Part shown: positions 9,337-17,185 of the stretch, piece after piece
How the letters are laid out: each line of letters starts with the position of its first letter
Numbering within the stretch: position 1 is the stretch's first letter
DNA from: Lachnospiraceae bacterium
Lineage (GTDB): Bacteria; Bacillota; Clostridia; Lachnospirales; Lachnospiraceae
Length of the DNA: 64,000 bases
Direction: 5' to 3'
Assembly (NCBI GenBank): GCA_014804795.1
Contig: JAAUZC010000002.1
Location: 1 to 64,000, forward strand
Notes under the pieces: model-generated
The model's database searches: none
Seen by the model: only the letters and a program-made list of their open reading frames with translations
What the model was told of the DNA's origin: nothing
Translations under genes and position numbers: made by a program

Positions 9337-10157
9337 AAGATTTAGAAGAACGGATATATGGTATATCCTATTTGTTTTCTGATACACCGGCTGTAAAAGC
9401 CGTTTCAGAGAGTGGTGTTATTACATATAATCCATTGCTGGTATATGCGGAGGAAAAAGAGGAAAGGGGAAATAATATTCAAGCACATCAGGGATTTTCA
9501 TTGTCTTACAAACAGATGAAGGAAAGGGTTTCGACGGATTATCAGAAAAAAAGACTTTACGAAGAGATGCGAAAGCATTCCAGGGAATCTCAGGAAAAGA
9601 TCATTGCTGAATATATATGCTCTGTTATTATGCGCGAATTAAGAGATTATAAGGAACAAAACCTGACTTTTATTATAAGTGATAAATTCCAGAGTGAGAA
9701 AATAATAGGAAGGCTGGGATATCTCGGTTTGCCTCTTGAACGGGTTCATATCTTTTTTGTGTCTAGGAACATATCAAGCTTTATGACAGATTATATAGAA
9801 CCTATTGCGATTCCGCCTCAAAATGATTTAAAGCTTCTTTTTATGAAGAAAAATCGTGGAGAAGTTTTAGGACCTTATCCGGATGATGATGTGGTGTCTA
9901 TGATACGAACTTTTTTCTGTTCTTTTCAACAGGATGAATTATATCCTATACGGGTAAATCTGTTCAGTCAGTCTTTGGAACAAAAGGACCTAAACGAGGA
10001 AAAAGAAAGAATCCGGCAGATTTTTATGCGGGAGGAGGAAACAGAACTGTTTGATGTTTCGGGAGGAACCGGAAGAGAAAAAACCAGACTGCCAAAGGCA
10101 TTGGTAAAATGTGAGGAGATAGTCAAGAATGAACGAAAAAAAATCAGGCAAGGGTAA
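9333..10157 (+). CDS. Uncharacterised protein of the SIR2-HD/HerA operon
   Basis: A 274-residue protein I do not recognise. It overlaps the SIR2-HD stop by 4 bp and the HerA start by 29 bp, so it is translationally coupled on both sides and very likely part of the same complex or pathway. The middle (about residues 105-150) has an alternating strand-helix-strand pattern (L-T-F-I-I-S-D-K, then V-H-I-F-F-V-S) reminiscent of a small alpha/beta fold; the ends are rich in charged helices. No catalytic motif, signal peptide or membrane segment is visible. It could be an adaptor, a sensor of phage components, or an inhibitor of its neighbours. Confidence 0.75.
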   Translation: MKDLEERIYGISYLFSDTPAVKAVSESGVITYNPLLVYAEEKEERGNNIQAHQGFSLSYKQMKERVSTDYQKKRLYEEMRKHSRESQEKIIAEYICSVIMRELRDYKEQNLTFIISDKFQSEKIIGRLGYLGLPLERVHIFFVSRNISSFMTDYIEPIAIPPQNDLKLLFMKKNRGEVLGPYPDDDVVSMIRTFFCSFQQDELYPIRVNLFSQSLEQKDLNEEKERIRQIFMREEETELFDVSGGTGREKTRLPKALVKCEEIVKNERKKIRQG

Positions 10158-11538
10158 CACTTATAAAATTGGTTTGACGGCGTCGGGAAGTAAGCCGCAA
10201 AATATGAAGTTCTGTTCATCACAGCAGATTATGGATGATTATGTTATGATTGAAATGGGGGAGGGGGAAAAGGTTGTTTATGAAGTAACGGATGTGGATG
10301 TTTACAATTCCAGGATGGATGATATGGAACTGGTTCGATATATACTTCCGGGAGAAGATTATACAAAATATAATATATACAGAGCAAATGCCAGGCCTTT
10401 GGGGTTGATAAAAAATGATGGGCTGCATTCTATAAAAAAGTGGTTTGTCGCACCGCCCGGTAAAGAAGTAAAAGCAGTAAACAGTTGTGAAATTGCTATG
10501 GCATATGGCGTTGAACAATGTGAGGGCAAAGAGAAAATCGGAAATATTATCCGGCATAAAAATACTGATGTATGGTTGGATATTCCGCAGCTCCTTACAA
10601 CACATATGGCGGTGGTTGGAAGGAGCGGTCAGGGGAAAAGTAATCTGGCAAAGATATTGCTTAAGAAACTGCCGATGAAATATATGGTTTTCACCAAAGT
10701 AAATGAATATATAAATATATCAGATGCAAAAAAAGTGGATCCGGATTATATAACCATTGACCAGAACATTAGTCTGTTTAAAAGAATATTTGATTTAAAC
10801 AATACGGAAGTACAATATTTAAAAGAATACTTGAAAAAAGCAGAATGCTCGGGAAAAGTATATACCAGTGAACTGGCCGAAAATATTAGGAATTCTTTTT
10901 TGAGGGATTCAAATAAAGGATTTCAACAGATGGAACTGTTTGGAAATTCAACACAGGATAAAAGTATGCAGATTCCTAAATTTGCGGAAAGTCTTTGCAA
11001 AAAAATAGAAAGCATTTCAATGAGAATTTCTTTTGGAAAACATTCTGAAGAAGATAAATCCTGCATTATTAATATGCAGAATCTTTCGGGAAAGGAGGAA
11101 GAGATTGTTTTATATTCATATTTAATGCCGTTGCTGGAAAACAGGCGTAAATATTACAAAAATGCAGAACAAGCTCTTCCTCTGGATGAGCGGATTGTGA
11201 TTTTTATTGAAGAGGCACATAATTATATCCCAAGTACAAAAACTGCCTTTTGCAAAGATGTGATTCAGCAGATTGCAAGGGAAGGAAGGAAACTCGGGAT
11301 ACATTTAGTTTTATTAAGCCAGCGCCCCCGGTTTATGGATCCTACAGCACTTTCTCAGTGTGGAAGCATAGTGTCATTTAATCTGACAAATCCGGAAGAT
11401 ATCGACTATTTGATGCAGAATGCAAATTTTTATGGTGATAATTATAAAAATACAATCAGTGAACTTAAGATAGGGGAATGTACGATTATCAGTGATTATC
11501 TTAGGAGAGCGATAAGTTGTAAGGTTGAATTTTATTAA
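10129..11538 (+). CDS. HerA-type (FtsK/HerA superfamily) ATPase
   Basis: A 469-residue protein. An N-terminal beta-rich region (about 30-130) fits the HAS barrel seen before HerA motors. Walker A is G-R-S-G-Q-G-K-S at 164-171, Walker B V-I-F-I-E-E-A-H at 357-364, followed by the HerA-typical A-R-E-G-R-K-L-G and L-L-S-Q-R-P (about 383-400) bearing sensor and arginine-finger residues. HerA proteins are hexameric DNA translocases; in SIR2-HerA defence pairs they assemble with SIR2 subunits. The gene starts within the previous gene and ends the operon. The role as motor or scaffold for SIR2-HD is inferred from known SIR2-HerA systems. Confidence 0.88.
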   Translation: MNEKKSGKGNTYKIGLTASGSKPQNMKFCSSQQIMDDYVMIEMGEGEKVVYEVTDVDVYNSRMDDMELVRYILPGEDYTKYNIYRANARPLGLIKNDGLHSIKKWFVAPPGKEVKAVNSCEIAMAYGVEQCEGKEKIGNIIRHKNTDVWLDIPQLLTTHMAVVGRSGQGKSNLAKILLKKLPMKYMVFTKVNEYINISDAKKVDPDYITIDQNISLFKRIFDLNNTEVQYLKEYLKKAECSGKVYTSELAENIRNSFLRDSNKGFQQMELFGNSTQDKSMQIPKFAESLCKKIESISMRISFGKHSEEDKSCIINMQNLSGKEEEIVLYSYLMPLLENRRKYYKNAEQALPLDERIVIFIEEAHNYIPSTKTAFCKDVIQQIAREGRKLGIHLVLLSQRPRFMDPTALSQCGSIVSFNLTNPEDIDYLMQNANFYGDNYKNTISELKIGECTIISDYLRRAISCKVEFY

Positions 11539-11835
11539 GCTGCGAATATCACACCATTCCGGGCTTTATGAGACAGGAAGTTGCGAGAAATGTGGTTGAG
11601 AAGAAAGGGAAGATACAACTCCTCGTCTGTATGACAGTGAGAAAGAGACTTATAAGCCGATAAAACGTTTTATGTGGCTCATGGCCGGCCCGTCTTTTTT
11701 TCTTGCATATCTGCGATATTCATGGTACGATAAAAAACGCGAAGAAAAACAAAACGCAAAGTTTGACGACATGCGTTTGTTTTTTATGCACGGGAACACA
11801 CAGGGAAATCAGTTTAGAAAGGCATGGTTGTTCAT
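11539..11835 (+). other. Gap between defence operon and hom, with possible gene relic
   Basis: About 300 bp with no intact gene. One frame reads a C-E-K-C-G motif, is interrupted by a TGA near 11603, then continues with a charged stretch (S-E-K-E-T-Y-K-P-I-K-R) and a hydrophobic stretch before ending at 11838. It may be a decayed small membrane protein with a zinc-ribbon-like start; this is weak. A perfect 14-bp palindrome (ATAAAACGTTTTAT) lies at 11660-11673, and the 14-mer ATAAGCCGATAAAA at 11652-11665 repeats the one at 3205-3218. Confidence 0.3.
11745..11785 (+). terminator. Hairpin with T-run upstream of hom: terminator or attenuator
   Basis: Left arm AAAAAC + AAACGCA (one bulged A) pairs with TGCGTTT + GTTTTT, loop about 13 nt, ending in a run of T. 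It lies about 50 bp before the hom start, so it either ends transcription coming from the defence operon or conditionally stops hom transcription. No T-box core or long regulatory peptide was found to support attenuation. Confidence 0.5.
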
Positions 11836-13050
11836 ATGATAGAAGCGGCAATATACGGATACGGGAATATCGGCAGCGGAGTGGCGGAAGTGATTGAAAA
11901 AAATCAGGACAGAATCGAGAAAGCCATAGGCCGGGGTGTGCATGTAAAATATGTGCTGGATCTGCGGGAGTTTGAGGGTGATCCGGTGCGGGAAAAACTG
12001 GTACATGACGTGGATATCATTGTGAATGATCCGGAAGTGAAGATCATCTGTGAGACGATGGGAGGAAACGAGCCCGCTTATACGTTCACAAAGAAGGCCT
12101 TGATGGCGGGAAAGAGTGTCTGCACTTCCAATAAGGAACTGGTTGCAAATCACGGTGCCGAGTTGATAAAGATTGCCGAGGAGCATCAGTGCAATTATTT
12201 CTTTGAGGCCAGTGTCGGCGGCGGTATCCCTGTGATCAGGATTTTGAACAATGCCTTAAAACAGGAGCATATTCTAAATATCAGCGGTATTGTAAACGGT
12301 ACAACAAATTATATTCTGACAAAGATGGAAAAGGACGGAGCCGCTTTTGAGGAAGTGCTGAAAGAAGCGCAGGAACTTGGGTTTGCGGAGAGGAATCCGG
12401 AGGCGGATGTGGAAGGTTATGATGCCTGCAGAAAGATTGCGATCCTGTCTTCCCTGATGAGTGGAAAAACTGTGGATTATCAGGATATTTATACAGAGGG
12501 CATCACGAAACTGACGACAGAGGATTTTCTGTATGCAAAGAAAATGGACAAGACTGTAAAGCTTCTTGCCATGAGCAAACTGACAACAGACGGTTATCTG
12601 GCTATGGTAGCGCCGGTTCTGATCGGACAGGAGAATCCGCTCTATAGTGTAAACGGCGTGTTCAATGCTGTTTTTGTGAAGGGGAATATGCTGGGTGATT
12701 CCATGTATTATGGAAGCGGCGCCGGGAAGCTTCCCACTGCCAGCGCGGTGGTGGCCGATGTGATCGAAGCAGGGCGTTTTATGGGAACACATCTTCCTTT
12801 GGATTGGAGTGAGGAAAAGATTACACTTGCCGATCTGCCGTCTTCTGAGCGGAGTTTCTTTGTGCGTCTTGACAGAGACAAAGTGTCCGAGGGGAAAGCG
12901 GCGGAGGCCTTTGGAAACGGCAGAGTAGTGCGTTTGGATGAACTTCCGTCAGAGTACGGCTATATAACACCTGTTATGAGTGAGAAGGAATTTGCGGAGA
13001 AGTTTGAGAAGCTGGATGGGGCGATCTCCAGAATTCGTATTGAAGAGTGA
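11836..13050 (+). CDS. hom: Homoserine dehydrogenase
   Basis: Reduces aspartate semialdehyde to homoserine with NAD(P)H in the threonine/methionine branch. I prefer ATG 11836 (M-I-E-A-A-I-Y-G-Y-G) because gaaagg at 11817-11822 gives a workable, slightly long spacing; the upstream in-frame ATG 11824 is too close to it. Residues 8-16 carry the Rossmann glycine motif G-Y-G-N-I-G-S-G. The block G-I-V-N-G-T-T-N-Y-I-L and the lysine-rich catalytic part follow in family order. At 404 residues it exceeds the short form, and the last 60 residues could be a reduced ACT-like regulatory part. The next gene, 16 bp downstream, performs the next pathway step. Confidence 0.93.
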   Translation: MIEAAIYGYGNIGSGVAEVIEKNQDRIEKAIGRGVHVKYVLDLREFEGDPVREKLVHDVDIIVNDPEVKIICETMGGNEPAYTFTKKALMAGKSVCTSNKELVANHGAELIKIAEEHQCNYFFEASVGGGIPVIRILNNALKQEHILNISGIVNGTTNYILTKMEKDGAAFEEVLKEAQELGFAERNPEADVEGYDACRKIAILSSLMSGKTVDYQDIYTEGITKLTTEDFLYAKKMDKTVKLLAMSKLTTDGYLAMVAPVLIGQENPLYSVNGVFNAVFVKGNMLGDSMYYGSGAGKLPTASAVVADVIEAGRFMGTHLPLDWSEEKITLADLPSSERSFFVRLDRDKVSEGKAAEAFGNGRVVRLDELPSEYGYITPVMSEKEFAEKFEKLDGAISRIRIEE

Positions 13051-13066
13051 GGAGGTCTGGCCTTTT

Positions 13067-14266
13067 ATGAAATATATTGTAGTCTTAGGTGATGGTATGG
13101 CGGATGAGCCGATAGAGGCTCTGGATGGAAAAACACCTTTGGAATATGCGGATACGGAAATGATGGATATGCTCAGTAAAAAGGGCGAGGTTGGTATGGT
13201 GCATACCATCCCTGACGGTATGAAACCGGGGTCTGATACGGCCAATCTTTCTGTGCTTGGTTATGATCCTGAAAAATATTATTCCGGCCGTTCGCCGCTT
13301 GAGGCGCTTTCTATCGGCGTGCCGATGAAAGATACGGATATTGCGATACGCTGCAATATTGTGACAATTTCTGATGACGATGTACCGTTTGAGGAGAAGA
13401 CGATCATTGACCACAGTTCCGGTGAGATCAGCACGGAAGACTGTGCCGTATTGTTAAAGGCGGTGCAGGAGAAACTGCAGGATGAAACTTATCAGTTTTA
13501 TGTGGGGACAAGCTACAGACATTGCCTGATCTGGGATAAGGGACAGGTGGTGGAGCTTGTGCCGCCTCATGATGTGCTGGGGCAAAAAATCGGGCAGTAT
13601 CTGCCGGAAGAGGAACATCTTCGTCATATGATGGAAGAAAGTTATAAAATACTGGCGAACCATCCGATGAATATTGAGAGAAAGAAAAAAGGCCTGAATC
13701 CGGCAAACTGCTGTTGGTTCTGGGGCGCCGGCACAAAGCCTATGCTTTCTGACTTTGAAGAAAAGACCGGAAAAAAAGGTCTGATGATATCCGCAGTGGA
13801 TTTACTGAAGGGGATTGCTGTCGGGGCAGGTATGGGTGTGGCTAAAGTGGAGGGAGCAAACGGCGGCCTGCATACTAATTATGAGGGAAAGGCACAGGCG
13901 GCAGTGGAAGGTCTGCTGAAACAGGGATATGATTTTGCTTATATCCATGTGGAAGCGCCGGACGAGATGGGACATCAGGGCAGCGTAGAGAAAAAAGTGC
14001 AGGCCATTGCGTATCTGGATAAGCGTGTGATCCGGCCGGTTGTGGAAGCGATGGATGCGTCAGGAGAAGATTACAGACTGCTTGTTTTGCCGGATCATCC
14101 CACCCCGATCAGAGTGAGAACCCATACAGCGGACAGTGTGCCCTATCTGCTTTATGACAGTAGAAAAGATTTAAGGAGTGCGCGGCGTTATAATGAGAGA
14201 GAAGCGGCGGGCGGCCCATTTATTGAAAAAGGGCATGAGATCATAGAATATTTGTTTCATATTTAA
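13067..14266 (+). CDS. ApgM-like phosphoglycerate mutase family protein, probable homoserine kinase
   Basis: The start is ATG 13067 behind a strong ggaggt; the frame is open further upstream inside hom. The 399-residue product begins M-K-Y-I-V-V-L-G-D-G-M-A-D, the metal-binding start of the alkaline-phosphatase-like cofactor-independent mutase family (archaeal ApgM group). Further metal and phosphate motifs are visible: D-T-A-N-L-S-V-L-G-Y, E-A-P-D-E-M-G-H-Q-G and V-L-P-D-H-P-T-P. TIGR02535-type members next to hom were proposed to replace the normal ThrB homoserine kinase. The position between hom and lysC with no thrB in view supports that role; the reaction itself is inference. Confidence 0.82.
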   Translation: MKYIVVLGDGMADEPIEALDGKTPLEYADTEMMDMLSKKGEVGMVHTIPDGMKPGSDTANLSVLGYDPEKYYSGRSPLEALSIGVPMKDTDIAIRCNIVTISDDDVPFEEKTIIDHSSGEISTEDCAVLLKAVQEKLQDETYQFYVGTSYRHCLIWDKGQVVELVPPHDVLGQKIGQYLPEEEHLRHMMEESYKILANHPMNIERKKKGLNPANCCWFWGAGTKPMLSDFEEKTGKKGLMISAVDLLKGIAVGAGMGVAKVEGANGGLHTNYEGKAQAAVEGLLKQGYDFAYIHVEAPDEMGHQGSVEKKVQAIAYLDKRVIRPVVEAMDASGEDYRLLVLPDHPTPIRVRTHTADSVPYLLYDSRKDLRSARRYNEREAAGGPFIEKGHEIIEYLFHI

Positions 14267-14270
14267 ATAA

Positions 14271-14349
14271 ACAGTATCAGTGGGAAAAGGCTGATGCGGA
14301 ACTGGAAGAAAAACAGCATCGGTGGGAAAAGGCTGATGCGGAACTGGAA
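14271..14349 (+). repeat. Two 37-bp direct repeats, each able to form a small hairpin, before lysC
   Basis: Units at 14271-14307 and 14313-14349 differ at two positions only. In each, ATC(A/G)G pairs with CTGAT around the loop tgggaaaagg; both differences keep pairing through wobble. The second unit runs directly into the lysC ribosome site. The sub-motif gatgcggaactggaa recurs in the purA leader near 37427. Confidence 0.75.
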
Positions 14350-14361
14350 TGAGGAGCGATT

Positions 14362-15681
14362 ATGAAAAAAGTTGTCAAATTTGGCGGGAGTTCTCTCGCC
14401 AGTGCAGAACAGTTTAAAAAAGTGGGGAATATTGTCCGTGCCGATGCGAGCAGACGTTATGTTGTACCGTCAGCACCCGGAAAGCGTCATTCCAAAGATA
14501 CGAAAGTGACGGATATGCTCTACGGGTGTTATGCCCTTGCAGAAGCAGAGAACAGTTTTTCGGAGGAATTTGCGGCAATTAAGGCCCGCTATCAGGAAAT
14601 CATTGACGGGCTCTCTCTGAAACTTTCACTGGAAAAAGAGTTTCAGGTGATCGAGGAGAATTTCGGAAAAAAAGCGGGCAGCGACTATGCAGCGTCCCGT
14701 GGAGAATACTTAAACGGTATTATCATGGCGGATTATCTCGGCTATGAGTTTATTGATGCGGCTGATGTGATCCGTTTTGATGAAAACGGAGAGTTTGATG
14801 CGGAGACGACGAATGAAATTCTGAGCAAAAGACTGGAAAAGACGGAATATGCGGTAATCCCGGGATTTTATGGCGCGAAGAAAGACAGAACGGTAAAAAC
14901 TTTTTCCAGAGGCGGATCTGATGTGACAGGCTCTATCGTATCAAGAGCGGCGCAGGCGGATGTGTATGAAAACTGGACCGATGTGTCCGGCTTTCTGCTG
15001 GCGGATCCCCGTATTATCTACAAACCGGAGCGGATCGAGCTGATCACTTATAAAGAGCTGCGAGAGCTATCTTATATGGGTGCATCGGTACTTCATGAGG
15101 ACGCAATCTTTCCGGTGCGGAAAGAGGGCATTCCGATCAATATACGCAACACGAATATACCGGAAGATGAAGGAACCTGGATCGTGGGAAGTACCTGCCA
15201 GAAATCAAAATATACGATCACCGGCATCGCCGGAAAGAAGGGCTTTTGTTCCGTTATTCTGGAAAAGGATATGATGAATTCGGAGATCGGCTTTGGCAGA
15301 AAGGTACTGCAGGCCTTTGAAGATAACGATATTTCTTTTGAGCATATGCCCTCCGGTATCGACACGATGACGATTTTAGTGCATCAGGATGAATTTGTGC
15401 ACAAGGAGCAGTCTGTGGTTTCCGGTATCAACAGATTGGCGCATCCGGATCATATTGAGATTGAGGCGGATCTTGCGCTGATCGCCGTAGTGGGAAGGAG
15501 TATGAAATCCTCCCGCGGTACAGCCGGCAGAATATTCTCAGCGTTGGCACATGCGAATGTCAATGTCAAGATGATCGATCAGGGATCCTCCGAGTTAAAT
15601 ATTATCATCGGTGTAAAGAATGAGGACTTTGAGGTGGCGATTAAAGCAATCTATGATATTTTTGTGGTAGCGAGGATATAA
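14362..15681 (+). CDS. lysC: Aspartate kinase
   Basis: Phosphorylates aspartate, the first step to lysine, threonine and methionine. The 439-residue protein starts K-K-V-V-K-F-G-G-S-S, the ATP-binding signature, and has F-S-R-G-G-S-D-V-T-G (about 189-198) for substrate binding. The last 140 residues fit two ACT domains (V-V-G-R-S-M-K-S-S-R-G-T-A-G-R then D-Q-G-S-S-E-L-N-I-I-I-G-V), so feedback inhibition by an end-product amino acid is likely. Ribosome site gaggag, 7 bp before the ATG. It closes the hom-kinase-lysC cluster and is followed by a terminator. The 96-bp gap before it holds a hairpin repeat, so it may have its own control. Confidence 0.95.
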   Translation: MKKVVKFGGSSLASAEQFKKVGNIVRADASRRYVVPSAPGKRHSKDTKVTDMLYGCYALAEAENSFSEEFAAIKARYQEIIDGLSLKLSLEKEFQVIEENFGKKAGSDYAASRGEYLNGIIMADYLGYEFIDAADVIRFDENGEFDAETTNEILSKRLEKTEYAVIPGFYGAKKDRTVKTFSRGGSDVTGSIVSRAAQADVYENWTDVSGFLLADPRIIYKPERIELITYKELRELSYMGASVLHEDAIFPVRKEGIPINIRNTNIPEDEGTWIVGSTCQKSKYTITGIAGKKGFCSVILEKDMMNSEIGFGRKVLQAFEDNDISFEHMPSGIDTMTILVHQDEFVHKEQSVVSGINRLAHPDHIEIEADLALIAVVGRSMKSSRGTAGRIFSALAHANVNVKMIDQGSSELNIIIGVKNEDFEVAIKAIYDIFVVARI

Positions 15682-15756
15682 TATATTTATTTTTCTCCTG
15701 TTTTGCATAGAAATACAACTAAAGTAGTATGGTATTTCCAACATAAATATGTTAAT

Positions 15757-15810
15757 AATCAGATAAGATACGTCAGGAAAGGCATGCCGGATGTACTTAT
15801 CTGATTTTTT
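15757..15810 (+). terminator. Rho-independent terminator after lysC
   Basis: AATCAGATAAG with an added TAC pairs with GTA and CTTATCTGATT, followed by a T6 run. The stem is long, and it ends the hom-lysC transcript. Confidence 0.85.
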
Positions 15811-15941
15811 GTCATATAGGAAACTTTGTCTTCTATATGACAAAACCCTCCGGGGGGATGCGCAGCTTGCGGAAAGGAAATTGCAACAAATGCGCCGTCC
15901 GCCGGTTGGAATATTATAAAAGAGAAAAGGAGATTTTGCGT

Positions 15942-16472
15942 ATGTATTTATTATCTGTTTTCGCGGTTATTTTATGTTTCATATTCGTCAGGTCTATGAC
16001 TATGTCCGGTGGTATATGGGAATTTATGGATTTTACAAGTATCGCCCTTCTGGTGCTGCTCGTCGTTTCAATCATGCTTTCCGCCGGACTTTTAAAAGAC
16101 TTAAACAATGCAATCCGATTGATACTTGGAAAGAAAAAAGAAGCGGCGATGCTGGAACTGAAAAGAGCAAAGCTGGCTGTGGATACCATGATAAAAGTAT
16201 CTGTTTACAGCAGTATTTTTGTGACAATGGTGCAATGTGTGACATTGCTCCATAATTTGTCGGATCCCGCTCATCTGGGGCCTATGATATCGGTTGCGCT
16301 TCTCATCATATTATATGCGGTGATGATCAGCCTGCTTCTTTTGCCGATCCGGGCAAAACTGGAACAGAGGATTTTAGAATATATACCGTCTTACTCGGAA
16401 AATGACGAAATGGGGCAGGATGAAGAGCGTAAAAAGGAAGAACAGAAAAAAATAGAAGAGACAGTATCCTGA
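15942..16472 (+). CDS. Small membrane protein, MotA/TolQ/ExbB-like (tentative)
   Basis: The frame is open from 15837, but ATG 15942 has aaaaggag ten bases upstream and begins a hydrophobic segment, so I chose it: 176 residues. Four hydrophobic segments are visible (about 1-15, 28-47, 85-105, 112-135), with a basic cytoplasmic loop (G-K-K-K-E-A-A-M-L-E-L-K-R-A-K) and a charged tail. The loop layout and the start (G-G-I-W-E-F-M-D) recall the MotA/ExbB channel family, but no full signature is present. The next gene is 25 bp downstream and encodes a membrane-bound LuxR-type regulator, so the two may form a sensing unit. Confidence 0.6.
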   Translation: MYLLSVFAVILCFIFVRSMTMSGGIWEFMDFTSIALLVLLVVSIMLSAGLLKDLNNAIRLILGKKKEAAMLELKRAKLAVDTMIKVSVYSSIFVTMVQCVTLLHNLSDPAHLGPMISVALLIILYAVMISLLLLPIRAKLEQRILEYIPSYSENDEMGQDEERKKEEQKKIEETVS

Positions 16473-16497
16473 CAATGAAATGGAGAGGCATGGTATT

Positions 16498-17124
16498 ATG
16501 GTAAAAATTTTAAAGAAATGCGCAGCCGTTGCCTGCTATCTTTTTCTGATGTCGCTTTTCTTTGAATTCCAAATAAAGAAGCTGTTTGATGTAAAACAGT
16601 TTCTGATATGGCTGCTTGGGACAGGACTCTTTCTGCTTCCGTCACTGGGAGAGAAAACAGAGAAAGAAACATGGAGTCAGAGGCTGCAGCGCATTTCCCA
16701 GTGCGGTCTTTGGGCAAGTTTCCTGGAAAGCTTTCTGCTGTGCCTTGCAGCGATGGAGCAGATGAAAGGCACGGAGGAACTTTTATCGGAGATTGCACTT
16801 TGCCTGAGGCCTGTTTTATATGGAGTGTGCATCTGGACCGTTTTTGTGGAGCCGGAAAGAAAGTATGATCGGGCGGAAAGCGAGAAAGGCGGTAGCTTTA
16901 AAGAAATCACCGTGAGTGAGAGTTATGCTCTTTTTGAAAAGATGGGGCTTACAAAAAGGGAGTGCGAGATAGCTATTTTAATCTGCCAGGGTATGAGCAA
17001 TGGTGAAATTGCGGAAAATCTCTGTATTTCAGAAGCAACGGTGAAGAAGCATGTTTCGAATATTTTTGAGAAATTAGGGTGCAGCAAAAGGGAGCAGATC
17101 AGGATGAAATTGTTTTCACAATAA
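16498..17124 (+). CDS. Membrane-anchored LuxR-family transcription regulator
   Basis: ATG 16498 is chosen for ggagagg nine bases upstream; 208 residues. About four hydrophobic segments fill residues 1-125, and the last 65 residues form a GerE/LuxR helix-turn-helix (L-T-K-R-E-C-E-I-A-I-L, then A-T-V-K-K-H-V-S-N-I-F). There is no receiver domain, so the signal is probably sensed in or at the membrane. It directly follows the small membrane protein and precedes an ABC exporter by 61 bp, a possible target. Family call is firm; target and ligand unknown. Confidence 0.82.
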   Translation: MVKILKKCAAVACYLFLMSLFFEFQIKKLFDVKQFLIWLLGTGLFLLPSLGEKTEKETWSQRLQRISQCGLWASFLESFLLCLAAMEQMKGTEELLSEIALCLRPVLYGVCIWTVFVEPERKYDRAESEKGGSFKEITVSESYALFEKMGLTKRECEIAILICQGMSNGEIAENLCISEATVKKHVSNIFEKLGCSKREQIRMKLFSQ

Positions 17125-17185
17125 TTCGAAATGCAGAGTTAATACAGTATTGATTCGATAAAAAATCAGATTGAAGGGGGTATTT

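Noticed and set aside
9968..10222. Small antisense frame between the unknown protein and HerA
   Set aside because: It overlaps two coupled plus-strand genes and has no start signal.
11539..11835. T-box or amino-acid riboswitch before hom
   Set aside because: No T-box sequence (TGGNACC core) or known aptamer pattern seen; only hairpins are present.
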